This document shows, in pieces, positions 1 to 13,088 of a stretch of DNA of 13,124 nucleotides; the stretch's first letter is position 1; the number at the start of each line of letters is the position of its first letter. The stretch covers positions 1-13,124 of the forward strand of contig RFTM01000013.1 of NCBI GenBank assembly GCA_009923475.1, given 5' to 3'. Source of the stretch: Gammaproteobacteria bacterium (GTDB taxonomy: Bacteria > Pseudomonadota > Gammaproteobacteria > Steroidobacterales > Steroidobacteraceae). The position numbers were made by a program, and so were the translations under genes. The notes beneath the pieces are model-generated. The model was not told the DNA's origin. It ran no database searches and saw nothing but the letters and a program-made list of their open reading frames with translations.

Positions 1-587
1 AGGCCCGGCAGCCCCACGATGAGGAAGGTCTCGCGCCACGGCGCCGTGACGCCGAGCGCCGCGAACGGGTCGTGGCCGGTGGCGGTGAGCCAGGCGAAGA
101 GGGCGCCGCCCAGGATGAAGGCGAGGCTGGAACCGAGCGAGACGCCCATCGAGTAGAGGCCGATCGGCTTGCCGACGCGGTCGCGCGCGAACAGGTCGCT
201 GATGAGGGAGAGCGCGCAGGGCGTGAGCACCGCTTCGCCGAGGCCGACTCCCATGCGCGCGACGAACATGCCGACCGCCGACTCGACGAAGGCGCAGGCG
301 GCGGTCATCAGGCACCAGATGAAGATGCCGAGGGCCACCAGGTGCGTGCGCCGCACGCGGTCGGCCAGCCGCCCGAACACCAGGCCGAAGAACAGGAAGA
401 AGGTGGCGAACGCGGGCGGGCCCACCCATGCCATCTGGAAGTCGCTGAGGCCGAGGTCGCGACGCACCGGCTCGATCAGCAACGACAGGATCTGCCGGTC
501 GATGAACGACAGCACGTAGGCGACGAGCAGCACCGCAACGACGGCCCAAGCGTGGGGCGCTGGAGCCGCAGACCGGGTTTCGGTCAT
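1..587 (-). CDS. MFS transporter, 5' part (runs off the left edge)
   Basis: Inner-membrane major facilitator transporter; the substrate cannot be told. Translating the minus strand from the ATG at 587-585 gives about 195 residues with no stop before the window ends, so the C-terminal half is missing. A short polar N-terminus (MTETRSAAPAPHAW) leads into a first membrane helix ending in LSFIDRQILSLLIEP, typical of Spinster-like and related bacterial MFS carriers. The cytoplasmic loop after helix 2 holds the MFS signature FGRLADRVRR (motif A). Later helices contain RMGVGLGEAVLTP and GVSLGSSLAFILGGALF. No clear Shine-Dalgarno sequence is visible. The start lies 28 bp from the divergent amidohydrolase start, so the two may share a control region and the carrier might move a substrate or product of that enzyme; this is inference from position only. 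The MFS identity is secure; the subfamily is moderate. Confidence 0.88.
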   Translation of the reverse strand, partial: MTETRSAAPAPHAWAVVAVLLVAYVLSFIDRQILSLLIEPVRRDLGLSDFQMAWVGPPAFATFFLFFGLVFGRLADRVRRTHLVALGIFIWCLMTAACAFVESAVGMFVARMGVGLGEAVLTPCALSLISDLFARDRVGKPIGLYSMGVSLGSSLAFILGGALFAWLTATGHDPFAALGVTAPWRETFLIVGLPG

Positions 588-602
588 GCTAGGGGTCCGG
601 GC

Positions 603-608
603 AAGGGA
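603..608 (+). promoter_or_regulatory. Ribosome binding site deciding the amidohydrolase start
   Basis: AAGGGA lies seven bases before the ATG at 616. This favours 616 over the in-frame upstream ATG at 586, which would overlap the divergent MFS start and has no such site. Confidence 0.6.
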
Positions 609-615
609 GTACGCG

Positions 616-1524
616 ATGGAACCTTACAACGCCACGGTCGTGCAGTCATCCGTCCGACCGGTCGTCAAGGCCGACGGCGGTTTCCGGCCGGAGGTGCTGC
701 GCGCCAACGCCGAGCATGCGGCCCTGCTGGTGCGGCAGGGGGCGGCGGCCTTCCGCAGCAAGCTGTTCGTGCTGCCCGAGTTCTGCCTCCACGGTTTCGA
801 GCTCGGGGTGCCGACCCCCGCCTGGTTGCAGGCGGCGATCGAGTTGCCCGGGCCCGAGATCGAGCCGCTCTGCCGCGCCGCCCGCGACACCGGCGCCTAC
901 GTCGCCGGCATGGCCTACGAGCGCATCCCGCAGTTCCCGGGGCGGTTCTTCAACACCGCCTTCATCATCGACCCGCGCGGCGAGGTCGCGCTGCGCTACC
1001 GCAAGATGTATTCATTGACCGGCAAGACCACGCCGCAGGACGTCTACACCGAGTACTGCCGGTTGTTCGGCGGCCCCGAGTCCCTGTTCCCGGTGCTCGA
1101 CACGCCCCTCGGGCGGCTGGGCGCGCTGGTCTGCTACGACATCCACTTCCCGGAGGTCGCGCGCTGTCTCGCGCTGCGCGGCGCGGAGGTGCTGCTGCAT
1201 GTCACCAGCGAGGCGCGCGGGCCGGAGCACTTCGAGGAGGGCGGCGGAGCCTGGAGCGCGGTGCGCAAGGCGCGCGCCTGGGAGAACGTCTGCTACCTGG
1301 CGATGGCCAACACCGGGCCCAACCTCGACTCGGACCTGCCGCCCAACGTCTGCCACGGCGGATCCCAGATCCTCGATTTCACCGGCCGCGCGCTCAACCG
1401 TTGCGAAGCCTGCGCCGATCAGCGTTGCGGAGATCGCTCGTCGCGAGATCGCTCGCGCGCGCGGCTCTATCTACCTCTGATCCTGCGACGCGGCCTACGG
1501 CGAGTGCCTGCAAGCGCGTCTTGA
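616..1524 (+). CDS. Carbon-nitrogen hydrolase (nitrilase superfamily), C-terminus replaced
   Basis: Predicted cytoplasmic amidase/nitrilase-type enzyme that cleaves non-peptide C-N bonds; the substrate is unknown. The Glu-Lys-Cys triad is visible: Glu55 in VLPEF, Lys130 in RYRKMY and Cys173 in LVCYDIHFPE. Family blocks continue through RKARAWENVCYLAMANTG and GGSQILDFTGRALNRCEA. After about residue 264 (base about 1410) the frame turns into an Arg/Ser-rich tail (ending LRRGLRRVPASAS) that does not resemble the family, where a short Glu-Ile-Asp-type strand and C-terminal helix would be expected. DNA from this point on looks phage-derived, so the native 3' end is lost. The catalytic core is complete, but loss of the C-terminal segment, which often helps dimerise these enzymes, may impair it. 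Start 616 is chosen on its ribosome binding site. It is divergent from the MFS gene. Confidence 0.85.
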   Translation: MEPYNATVVQSSVRPVVKADGGFRPEVLRANAEHAALLVRQGAAAFRSKLFVLPEFCLHGFELGVPTPAWLQAAIELPGPEIEPLCRAARDTGAYVAGMAYERIPQFPGRFFNTAFIIDPRGEVALRYRKMYSLTGKTTPQDVYTEYCRLFGGPESLFPVLDTPLGRLGALVCYDIHFPEVARCLALRGAEVLLHVTSEARGPEHFEEGGGAWSAVRKARAWENVCYLAMANTGPNLDSDLPPNVCHGGSQILDFTGRALNRCEACADQRCGDRSSRDRSRARLYLPLILRRGLRRVPASAS

Positions 1525-1547
1525 TGGTGCAAGAGGCGGATCCCAAC

Positions 1548-1553
1548 GGAGGA
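1548..1553 (+). promoter_or_regulatory. Strong Shine-Dalgarno for the phage-like capsid frame
   Basis: GGAGGA is seven bases before the ATG at 1561. It is among the best ribosome binding sites in the window and supports the frame at 1561 as a real, translated phage gene start. Confidence 0.6.
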
Positions 1554-1664
1554 TCTGCTCATGCAGACCATGAATCTCGACAAGTTCCGCGAGGCGCTCA
1601 CCCTCGCGGCGCGCGTCAAGGGCGAGCCGGGCGTTGTTGCCCAGAAGAAGCTCATCCTCGACCG

Positions 1665-5015
<3,351 letters not shown>

Positions 5016-5027
5016 GCGGCGGGCGGC

Positions 5028-5369
5028 CTATTTCTTGGAGGCGTCGCCGGCGGGCGGCGAGTAGACGGGGCCGGGGAACTGCGCGACGTTGCCGCCCTCC
5101 CAGGCGCTGATCTTGCTGACGCCCTGCTGCGGCACCTCGTCGATGCGCAGCACCGAGTGCATGGGCAGGAAGCTGCGCTTGACGCCCGCGAACTCGGCCT
5201 TGATGCGCTCTTCGGAGGGGTCTACGACCACGCTCGAGCGCTCGCCGAAGACGAGCTGCTCGACCTCGATGAACCCGAACATCTCGCCCTGGCCGACCTT
5301 GCGGGCGTAGATCTCGTAGACCTTGCCCTGGTTGACGAAGACGACCTTGTAGATGTGCTTCGTGGCCAT
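5028..5369 (-). CDS. DUF1820 family protein
   Basis: A 113-residue cytoplasmic protein of unknown function. The sequence MATKHIYKVVFVNQGKVYEIY, followed by GFIEVEQLVFGERSSVVVDPSEERIKAEF and RSFLPMHSVLRIDEV, matches the DUF1820 family, which I know from Pseudomonas and other gammaproteobacteria. The family is small, single-domain and beta-rich, and has no known catalytic motif. The ATG at 5369 is preferred because an upstream in-frame start at 5417 would translate part of the tRNA gene. The C-terminus ends in PGPVYSPPAGDASKK, a probable disordered tail. The gene sits 20 bp downstream of tRNA-Ser on the same strand and 12 bp before purL, so read-through from the tRNA promoter could express it and purL. 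No strong Shine-Dalgarno is seen. Confidence 0.85.
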   Translation of the reverse strand: MATKHIYKVVFVNQGKVYEIYARKVGQGEMFGFIEVEQLVFGERSSVVVDPSEERIKAEFAGVKRSFLPMHSVLRIDEVPQQGVSKISAWEGGNVAQFPGPVYSPPAGDASKK

Positions 5370-5389
5370 GCGCTGGGGAGCGGGAAAAG

Positions 5390-5482
5390 TGGCGGAGAGG
5401 GTGAGATTCGAACTCACGTGCCGGGATTAACCGACCATCCGATTTCGAGTCGGCGCCGTTATGACCGCTTCGGTACCTCTCC
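5390..5482 (-). tRNA. tRNA-Ser (anticodon CGA, reads UCG)
   Basis: Read on the minus strand, the acceptor arm GGAGAGG pairs with CCTCTCC and is followed by G and an encoded CCA. The anticodon loop is CTCGAAA, giving CGA, flanked by CCGA/TCGG; position 27-43 would be a G-A mismatch. The long variable arm (GTCGG with CCGGC around TTAATC, one G-U pair) is the class II form expected of serine tRNAs. The T arm is GTGAG-TTCGAAT-CTCAC, fully paired. Length is 93 nt including CCA. It lies between the MATE gene and DUF1820 on the same strand. Confidence 0.95.
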
Positions 5483-5492
5483 GGGGGCGCGC

Positions 5493-5498
5493 ATTCTA
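5493..5498 (-). promoter_or_regulatory. Probable -10 box for tRNA-Ser
   Basis: TAGAAT on the minus strand, ten bases before the tRNA 5' end, is a good -10 match and is followed by a GC-rich discriminator (GCGCGC) of the type linked to stringent control of stable RNA genes. No clear -35 box can be seen in the GC-only stretch upstream. The role is inferred from position. Confidence 0.5.
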
Positions 5499-5522
5499 CC
5501 CTGCCCGGGGCCCGGCGGGGAA

Positions 5523-9687
<4,165 letters not shown>

Positions 9688-9742
9688 GGCGACGCCGGCA
9701 AGACCGGCGTAGTCGGCCAGCTTGCGGCGTCGAGCGGCGGTG

Positions 9743-9907
9743 TCAGCGTCCTGGGGCGGGATAGGTGGCCTTCCAGTCGTCTTTCATGCTGAGGATCAGC
9801 CAGCCGCGCTGCGGGCCTTCGTCGAGGCCGCGGCGCAGCTTGTCGATGTGCGAGTCGCGATCATACGCGAACTCGCGTGCAGCGCCGCCGCGTCGCACCG
9901 GGCGCAT
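9743..9907 (-). CDS. Small ORF upstream of the cytochrome (possible frameshifted N-terminus)
   Basis: I do not recognise this 54-residue product. From the ATG at 9907 it reads MRPVRRGGAAREFAYDRDSH, then a charged helical stretch, then GWLILS and MKDDWKATYPAPGR before TGA. Codon use has G/C third positions and fits a real minus-strand gene, but GC bias alone can give this. An upstream TTG at about 9955 would extend it to about 70 residues. Its last part, from the internal ATG at 9787, looks like the start of the cytochrome. MKDDWKATYPAP is followed in the next frame by QDADTAARRRKLADYAG, which leads into the membrane anchor. The piece may therefore be the 5' end of a frameshifted cytochrome gene, or a separate small protein ending 55 bp before TTG 9687. 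No Shine-Dalgarno is clear before 9907 or 9787. Confidence 0.35.
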   Translation of the reverse strand: MRPVRRGGAAREFAYDRDSHIDKLRRGLDEGPQRGWLILSMKDDWKATYPAPGR

Positions 9908-9930
9908 GAGGCCGCGCTGCGGGACGACCA

Positions 9931-9957
9931 GATGCTCAATGAAAGGATCGTGCAACC
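9931..9957 (-). promoter_or_regulatory. Relatively AT-rich intergenic patch, possible divergent promoter region
   Basis: This short stretch between the divergent minus-strand block and the DUF502-like gene is markedly less GC-rich than everything around it. On the minus strand it contains TTGCAC, a weak -35-like match, with no convincing -10 box. It is a candidate control region by position and composition only. Confidence 0.2.
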
Positions 9958-9992
9958 ATGGACGGCCGTGGCACCGGCCAAGGCGACCCTCC

Positions 9993-10000
9993 GGAGGGGA
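9993..10000 (+). promoter_or_regulatory. Ribosome binding site of the DUF502-like gene
   Basis: GGAGGGGA lies just before the ATG at 10002. It is very strong but close (GGAGG to ATG is four bases) and fixes the start of the DUF502-like frame. Confidence 0.5.
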
Positions 10001-10001
10001 C

Positions 10002-10199
10002 ATGAAGAAGATGGCGACATTCGTCAAAGACACCCTCGTCGGCGGGGTGCTGTTCCTGCTGCCGGCCGTACTGGTGCTCTGGTTCGCCAAGAAGGTGCTG
10101 CCGCTTGCACAGACCACGCTGCTGCTGACCCGCCTCGGCGGCGGGGCCGCCGAGGCCTTGCGCCATGTGAGACTCGAGAGGGGCGCGGAGGCGCGATAA
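10002..10199 (+). CDS. DUF502-like membrane protein, truncated stub
   Basis: The first 36 or so residues, MKKMATFVKDTLVGGVLFLL then PAVLVLWFAKKVLPLAQ, match the start of DUF502-type inner-membrane proteins, which normally run about 200 residues with two membrane helices and a soluble C-terminal domain. Here the frame stops after 65 residues. The end (RLGGGAAEALRHVRLERGAEAR) does not look like the second helix or the soluble domain. A perfect hairpin (10133-10155) sits where the similarity fades, so the break may be a deletion or rearrangement there. The start is well set by GGAGGGG. DUF502 function is not established. The serine hydrolase start is 70 bp downstream on the same strand. The assignment rests on the first helix only. 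Confidence 0.55.
   Translation: MKKMATFVKDTLVGGVLFLLPAVLVLWFAKKVLPLAQTTLLLTRLGGGAAEALRHVRLERGAEAR
10133..10155 (+). repeat. Perfect 10-bp inverted repeat with 3-nt loop
   Basis: CCTCGGCGGC - GGG - GCCGCCGAGG is a perfect hairpin inside the DUF502-like frame. No T-tract follows, so it does not look like a standard intrinsic terminator. It could stall polymerases, attenuate transcription, or mark a deletion end point. Confidence 0.75.
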
Positions 10200-10269
10200 A
10201 GGGGACTTGGCGGCGCAGCCGCGCAGTGGCGCAGTGGCGCGAGACGGGTGCGCAGCGGACAATGTTTCC

Positions 10270-11640
10270 ATGAAACGCACCATCCCGTTCACCATGCTCC
10301 TCCCCTCCCTTGCCCTGTCGGTCGTCGCAGCGGTCGCGGCGGCGCAGACCGCGTCGCCCGTGTTCCCTGACGCACGCGCCAGCGACCCGGTCACGATGCG
10401 CTGGATGGTGGGCGACCCGCCGCCGCCGGAACGACGCATCGCGTTCCACGACCTGTCTTACATGAAGTTCCCGCAGCTGCGTTGGAGCTTCTCGCACTGG
10501 CGCGAGCTCATCCCCACGGTCGGCATCCCGCGCGGCAGCGGTCCGGCGAGCGTGCTGCCGTATGCGCTGCGCGACGACCTGGACGCCGTGACCTTCACGC
10601 CGATGGGCGGCACGCAGCCCATGACCTGGGCGGAGTCGCTGCTCGCCAACTACACCGACGGCATCGTCGTGCTGCACCGCGGCAAGGTGGTCTATGAGCG
10701 CTACACGGGCGCGCTCACGCCATCGGGACAGCACATCCTGCACTCGGTCACGAAGTCCTTCTTCGGCACCATCGCGGCGATGATGGTCGCCGAAGGTTCG
10801 CTCGACGACCGCGCACTGGTCTCGAGCTACCTGCCCGAACTCAAGGATTCGGCCTTCGGTGACGCGACCGTACGGCAGGTGCTCGACATGACCACCGCGC
10901 AGAAGTTCTCCGAGGCCTACGCCGATCCCAACGCCGAGATCTGGGATTTCGCACGGGCCGGCGGCATCCTGCCGTGGCCGCAGGGCTATCTGGGCCCGAA
11001 GTCGCTCCATGAATTCCTGCCCACCGTCCGCAAGCAAGGCGAGCACGGCGCGGGCTTCGCCTACCGCTCGACGAACACGGAAGTGCTCGCTTGGCTGATC
11101 CGGCGCATCACGGGCAAGCCCGCGCAGCAGGTGCTGCAGGAGCGCATCTTCAGCCAGCTCGGCGCCGAGCAGGACGCCTACATGGGCATCGACCCCGCGG
11201 GCAACGCGGTCGGCGCGGGCGGACTCAATCTCGCGCTGAGGGACCTCGCGCGCTTCGGCGAGATGATGCGCCGCGACGGCCGTTGGAACGGTCGTCAGGT
11301 CGTGCCGGCGGCGGTGGTCGCGGAGATCCGGCGCGGCGGTGACCGCGAGAAGTTCAAGGCCGGCGGATATGCCACGCTGCAAGGCTGGAGCTACCACGAC
11401 CAGTGGTGGCACTCGCACGACGACCACGGCGCCTACATGGCGCGCGGCGTGCACGGCCAGTCGCTGTACATCGACCCGAAAGCCGAGATGGTGATCGCGC
11501 GCTTCGGCTCGGCGCCCTGGGCGAGCGGCGTGTTCCTCGACCCCACCAGCCTGCCCGCCTTCCGCGCGATGGCTGCGCAGCTCATGGGAAAGAGCCGCGC
11601 GTCGGCCGCCGACGCCGGCAAGGCGGACCAGAAGCCATGA
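10270..11640 (+). CDS. Secreted serine hydrolase (class C beta-lactamase fold, NylB-like)
   Basis: A periplasmic or secreted 456-residue enzyme of the beta-lactamase/penicillin-binding-protein-like fold, closest by eye to 6-aminohexanoate-dimer hydrolases and related esterases. Signal peptide: MKRTIPF, a hydrophobic run to about residue 22, then AVAAA with cleavage likely before QTASP. Catalytic SxxK is S159-V-T-K162 in HSVTKSFFG. The tyrosine motif is Y265 in FAYRSTNTEVLAW. A third motif is the RGVHGQSLYIDP stretch that replaces KTG in this group. Other family features are NYTDGIVVLHRGKVVYERY and GGLNLALRDLARFGEMM. The family includes amidases and esterases, so the substrate is open; resistance to beta-lactams should not be assumed. 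ATG 10270 is chosen for the signal peptide, though its Shine-Dalgarno is weak; the in-frame ATG-free extension to 10207 looks non-coding. Confidence 0.92.
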   Translation: MKRTIPFTMLLPSLALSVVAAVAAAQTASPVFPDARASDPVTMRWMVGDPPPPERRIAFHDLSYMKFPQLRWSFSHWRELIPTVGIPRGSGPASVLPYALRDDLDAVTFTPMGGTQPMTWAESLLANYTDGIVVLHRGKVVYERYTGALTPSGQHILHSVTKSFFGTIAAMMVAEGSLDDRALVSSYLPELKDSAFGDATVRQVLDMTTAQKFSEAYADPNAEIWDFARAGGILPWPQGYLGPKSLHEFLPTVRKQGEHGAGFAYRSTNTEVLAWLIRRITGKPAQQVLQERIFSQLGAEQDAYMGIDPAGNAVGAGGLNLALRDLARFGEMMRRDGRWNGRQVVPAAVVAEIRRGGDREKFKAGGYATLQGWSYHDQWWHSHDDHGAYMARGVHGQSLYIDPKAEMVIARFGSAPWASGVFLDPTSLPAFRAMAAQLMGKSRASAADAGKADQKP

Positions 11641-11666
11641 TGCATCCAAGGAAGCATCCGCCCACC

Positions 11667-11672
11667 GGAGGA
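11667..11672 (+). promoter_or_regulatory. Ribosome binding site of the DUF2147 gene
   Basis: GGAGGA four bases before the ATG at 11677 supports that start over the internal ATG at 11755, which has no such site. Confidence 0.55.
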
Positions 11673-11676
11673 CGCG

Positions 11677-12174
11677 ATGCCCGCTGACCCATTCGCACAC
11701 CCTGCTCCCGTCGCCGTGTCATGCCCAAGCCGGCATCGCAAGCGGCTGTCGAGCATGGTCGCGTCCATCGCCCTTGCCTTGATCGCCGGCGCCGCGTCGG
11801 CCACCTCGCCGGTCGGCCTCTGGAAGACGGTCGATGACGCCACCGGCGAAGCGCGCTCCCACGTGCGGATCACCGAAAGCGGCGGCGTGGTCACCGGTCG
11901 CATCGAGCGCATCCTCGCGCCGGGCAAGGCCGATGCGAAGTGCCTCGCCTGCAGCGGCGCGCGCAAGGACCAGCCCGTGTCGGGCATGACAATCATCGAG
12001 GGCGTGCGCCGCGACCGCAGCGGCGCGCAATGGGACGGAGGCACCATCCTCGACCCGAACAATGGCAAGGTCTATCGCGTGCGGCTCACGCCGCAAGACG
12101 GCGGGCGCAAGCTCGAGGTGCGCGGATTCCTCGGCCCGTTCCATCGCAACCAGTACTGGCAGCGCATCGAATGA
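11677..12174 (+). CDS. DUF2147 domain secreted protein
   Basis: A 165-residue protein with the DUF2147 pattern: VGLWKTVDDATGEARSHVRI near the mature start, GRIERILAPGKADAKC, a CLAC-type Cys pair before RKDQPVSGMTI, WDGGTILDPNNGKVYRVRL, and KLEVRGFLGPF near the end. The family is a small beta-barrel-like periplasmic domain of unknown function common in proteobacteria. The hydrophobic run VASIALALIAGAASA, with cleavage likely after ASA, is a signal peptide. From ATG 11677 the n-region is unusually long (about 26 residues, with basic RHRKR before the core). ATG 11755 would give too short a signal with no positive charge. The stop overlaps the next gene by 4 bp (ATGA), implying coupled translation with the LG-repeat membrane protein. 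It follows the serine hydrolase by 36 bp. Confidence 0.88.
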   Translation: MPADPFAHPAPVAVSCPSRHRKRLSSMVASIALALIAGAASATSPVGLWKTVDDATGEARSHVRITESGGVVTGRIERILAPGKADAKCLACSGARKDQPVSGMTIIEGVRRDRSGAQWDGGTILDPNNGKVYRVRLTPQDGGRKLEVRGFLGPFHRNQYWQRIE

Positions 12175-12482
12175 GCGGCGCGGCTTCGCCACCCGTGTGG
12201 CTCGGACTGCTGGGCCTCCTCGGCCTGATCGGCCTCGCCGGGCTCATGGGCCTGCGGCATCCGGTCCCGCGCAGCACGCCCGGCGCAGGCGTGAGGCTGC
12301 TCGGCCTGCTCGGCCTGCTCGGTCTCGCGGGCATATGGATCCCGGGAGCGGGCGCCGCAGGCGCGTTCGGCGCGCTCGGGTTATGGAACCACCCGCGCGC
12401 CGACCTGCATCGTTGGGCGCGTCTCGGGTGGCTCGGCCTGCTCGGTCTGCCGCCGATCATCCGCGCGCTGTCGGGCGGCTGA
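12171..12482 (+). CDS. Leu/Gly-repeat small membrane protein
   Basis: I do not recognise a named family with certainty; short LG/FG-repeat membrane proteins of this kind occur in several bacteria. The 103-residue product has three hydrophobic blocks made of LGL/LGLLG repeats: WLGLLGLLGLIGLAGLMGL near residues 9-27, LLGLLGLLGLAGIWIPG near 43-59 continuing into GAAGAFGALGLW, and WLGLLGLPPI near 91-100. Short polar linkers (RHPVPRSTPGAG, NHPRADLHRWAR) separate them. The repeats are also visible in DNA as CTCGGCCTG-type units. The small-residue spacing suggests tight helix-helix packing in the membrane. Its ATG is nested in the DUF2147 stop (ATGA), so it is translated with it, and the two may work together in the envelope. 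Its 3' end is 30 bp from a convergent gene. Confidence 0.7.
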   Translation: MSGAASPPVWLGLLGLLGLIGLAGLMGLRHPVPRSTPGAGVRLLGLLGLLGLAGIWIPGAGAAGAFGALGLWNHPRADLHRWARLGWLGLLGLPPIIRALSGG

Positions 12483-12512
12483 TCGCCGCCCGACGCCCCG
12501 ACCCCCGCGCGA

Positions 12513-12962
12513 TCAATGCGCGCAGTCAGGTGGCGTCTCTTTCTTGGGCTCTTTCTTCTTCCCGAACATGCCGCCGAGCGCACCGCCGACGGCCCGGCCG
12601 AGACCGCCGCCCAGCATGCCGCCCACGCCGGCCGCGCCGCCTTCCTCCTCGGGCGGCTTGCAGCCCGGACGCGCATCAGCGGTCGGCGATCCCTCGTCGG
12701 ACCCGCCGTCCTCGCCCATGTCCTCGCCGAGCGTCGCCATGGTCGAGCTCTTGTTGCGCACCCGGACCGCCCATTCCGGCTCCCAAGGGATGTTGATGTC
12801 GGTCGGGCGCGCCGGATAGGCGAGGTTCAGCTCCGGGCCGTAGGCGATCATGCGCAGCATCGGCCCTTCGTGCTTGCCGAAGATGCCGCGAGGGATGGCG
12901 CACTGCGTCGCTGACGCCGCGAGCAGCAACAGTGCGAACCGGGAGAAGTTCCTGATGTTCAT
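12513..12962 (-). CDS. Secreted small protein with Gly-zipper-like C-terminus, function unknown
   Basis: A 149-residue product I do not recognise. The N-terminus MNIRNFSRFALLLLAASATQC is a signal peptide. Cleavage could be by signal peptidase I after ASA, or lipidation at Cys21, though Gln before the Cys is a poor lipobox. A plausible folded part follows (PMLRMIAYGPELNLAYPARPTDINIPWEPEWAVRVRN), then an acidic linker (GEDMGEDGGSDEGS) with Cys101, then a Gly-rich zipper-like run (GVGGMLGGGLGRAVGGALGGMFG) and a Lys-rich end (KKKEPKKETPPDCAH). Gly zippers of this type favour membrane insertion or oligomers. Codon use fits the neighbours. It is convergent with the LG-repeat gene. A weak GAGG-like site lies before the ATG. 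Confidence 0.65.
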   Translation of the reverse strand: MNIRNFSRFALLLLAASATQCAIPRGIFGKHEGPMLRMIAYGPELNLAYPARPTDINIPWEPEWAVRVRNKSSTMATLGEDMGEDGGSDEGSPTADARPGCKPPEEEGGAAGVGGMLGGGLGRAVGGALGGMFGKKKEPKKETPPDCAH

Positions 12963-13088
12963 GGCCGACCTCGCGCGTGACTGCCCAAAACCGGGTCAAC
13001 CGACCGCATGATGGAAAACAGCATCCTCGCCACCACCTCTTACGCGATCCGGACCCTGTCCCGGACATCTCTACGCAGCGTGGTCGCC

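Noticed and set aside
1429..1456. GAGATCGCTCG repeated twice, 15 bp apart, in the phage-like piece
   Set aside because: It encodes the EIARREIAR helix repeat and is explained by coding; no sign of an att core or terminal repeat.
5370..5417. Longer start of the DUF1820 protein at 5417
   Set aside because: It would translate the 3' end of tRNA-Ser; family similarity begins at MATKHIYKV, encoded from 5369.
10210..10260. Short GCGCAGTG tandem units before the serine hydrolase
   Set aside because: Only about two and a half copies of an 8-bp GC-rich unit; not enough for an operator or CRISPR-like repeat.
10024..11700. A 558-codon minus-strand frame opposite the serine hydrolase
   Set aside because: The plus strand encodes a signal peptide and complete SxxK/Tyr motifs; the reverse frame has no such features.
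13048..13065. Imperfect palindrome TCCGG...CCGGA after the possible gene end at the right edge
   Set aside because: Five base pairs with an 8-nt loop and no T-tract; too weak to call a terminator in DNA this GC-rich.
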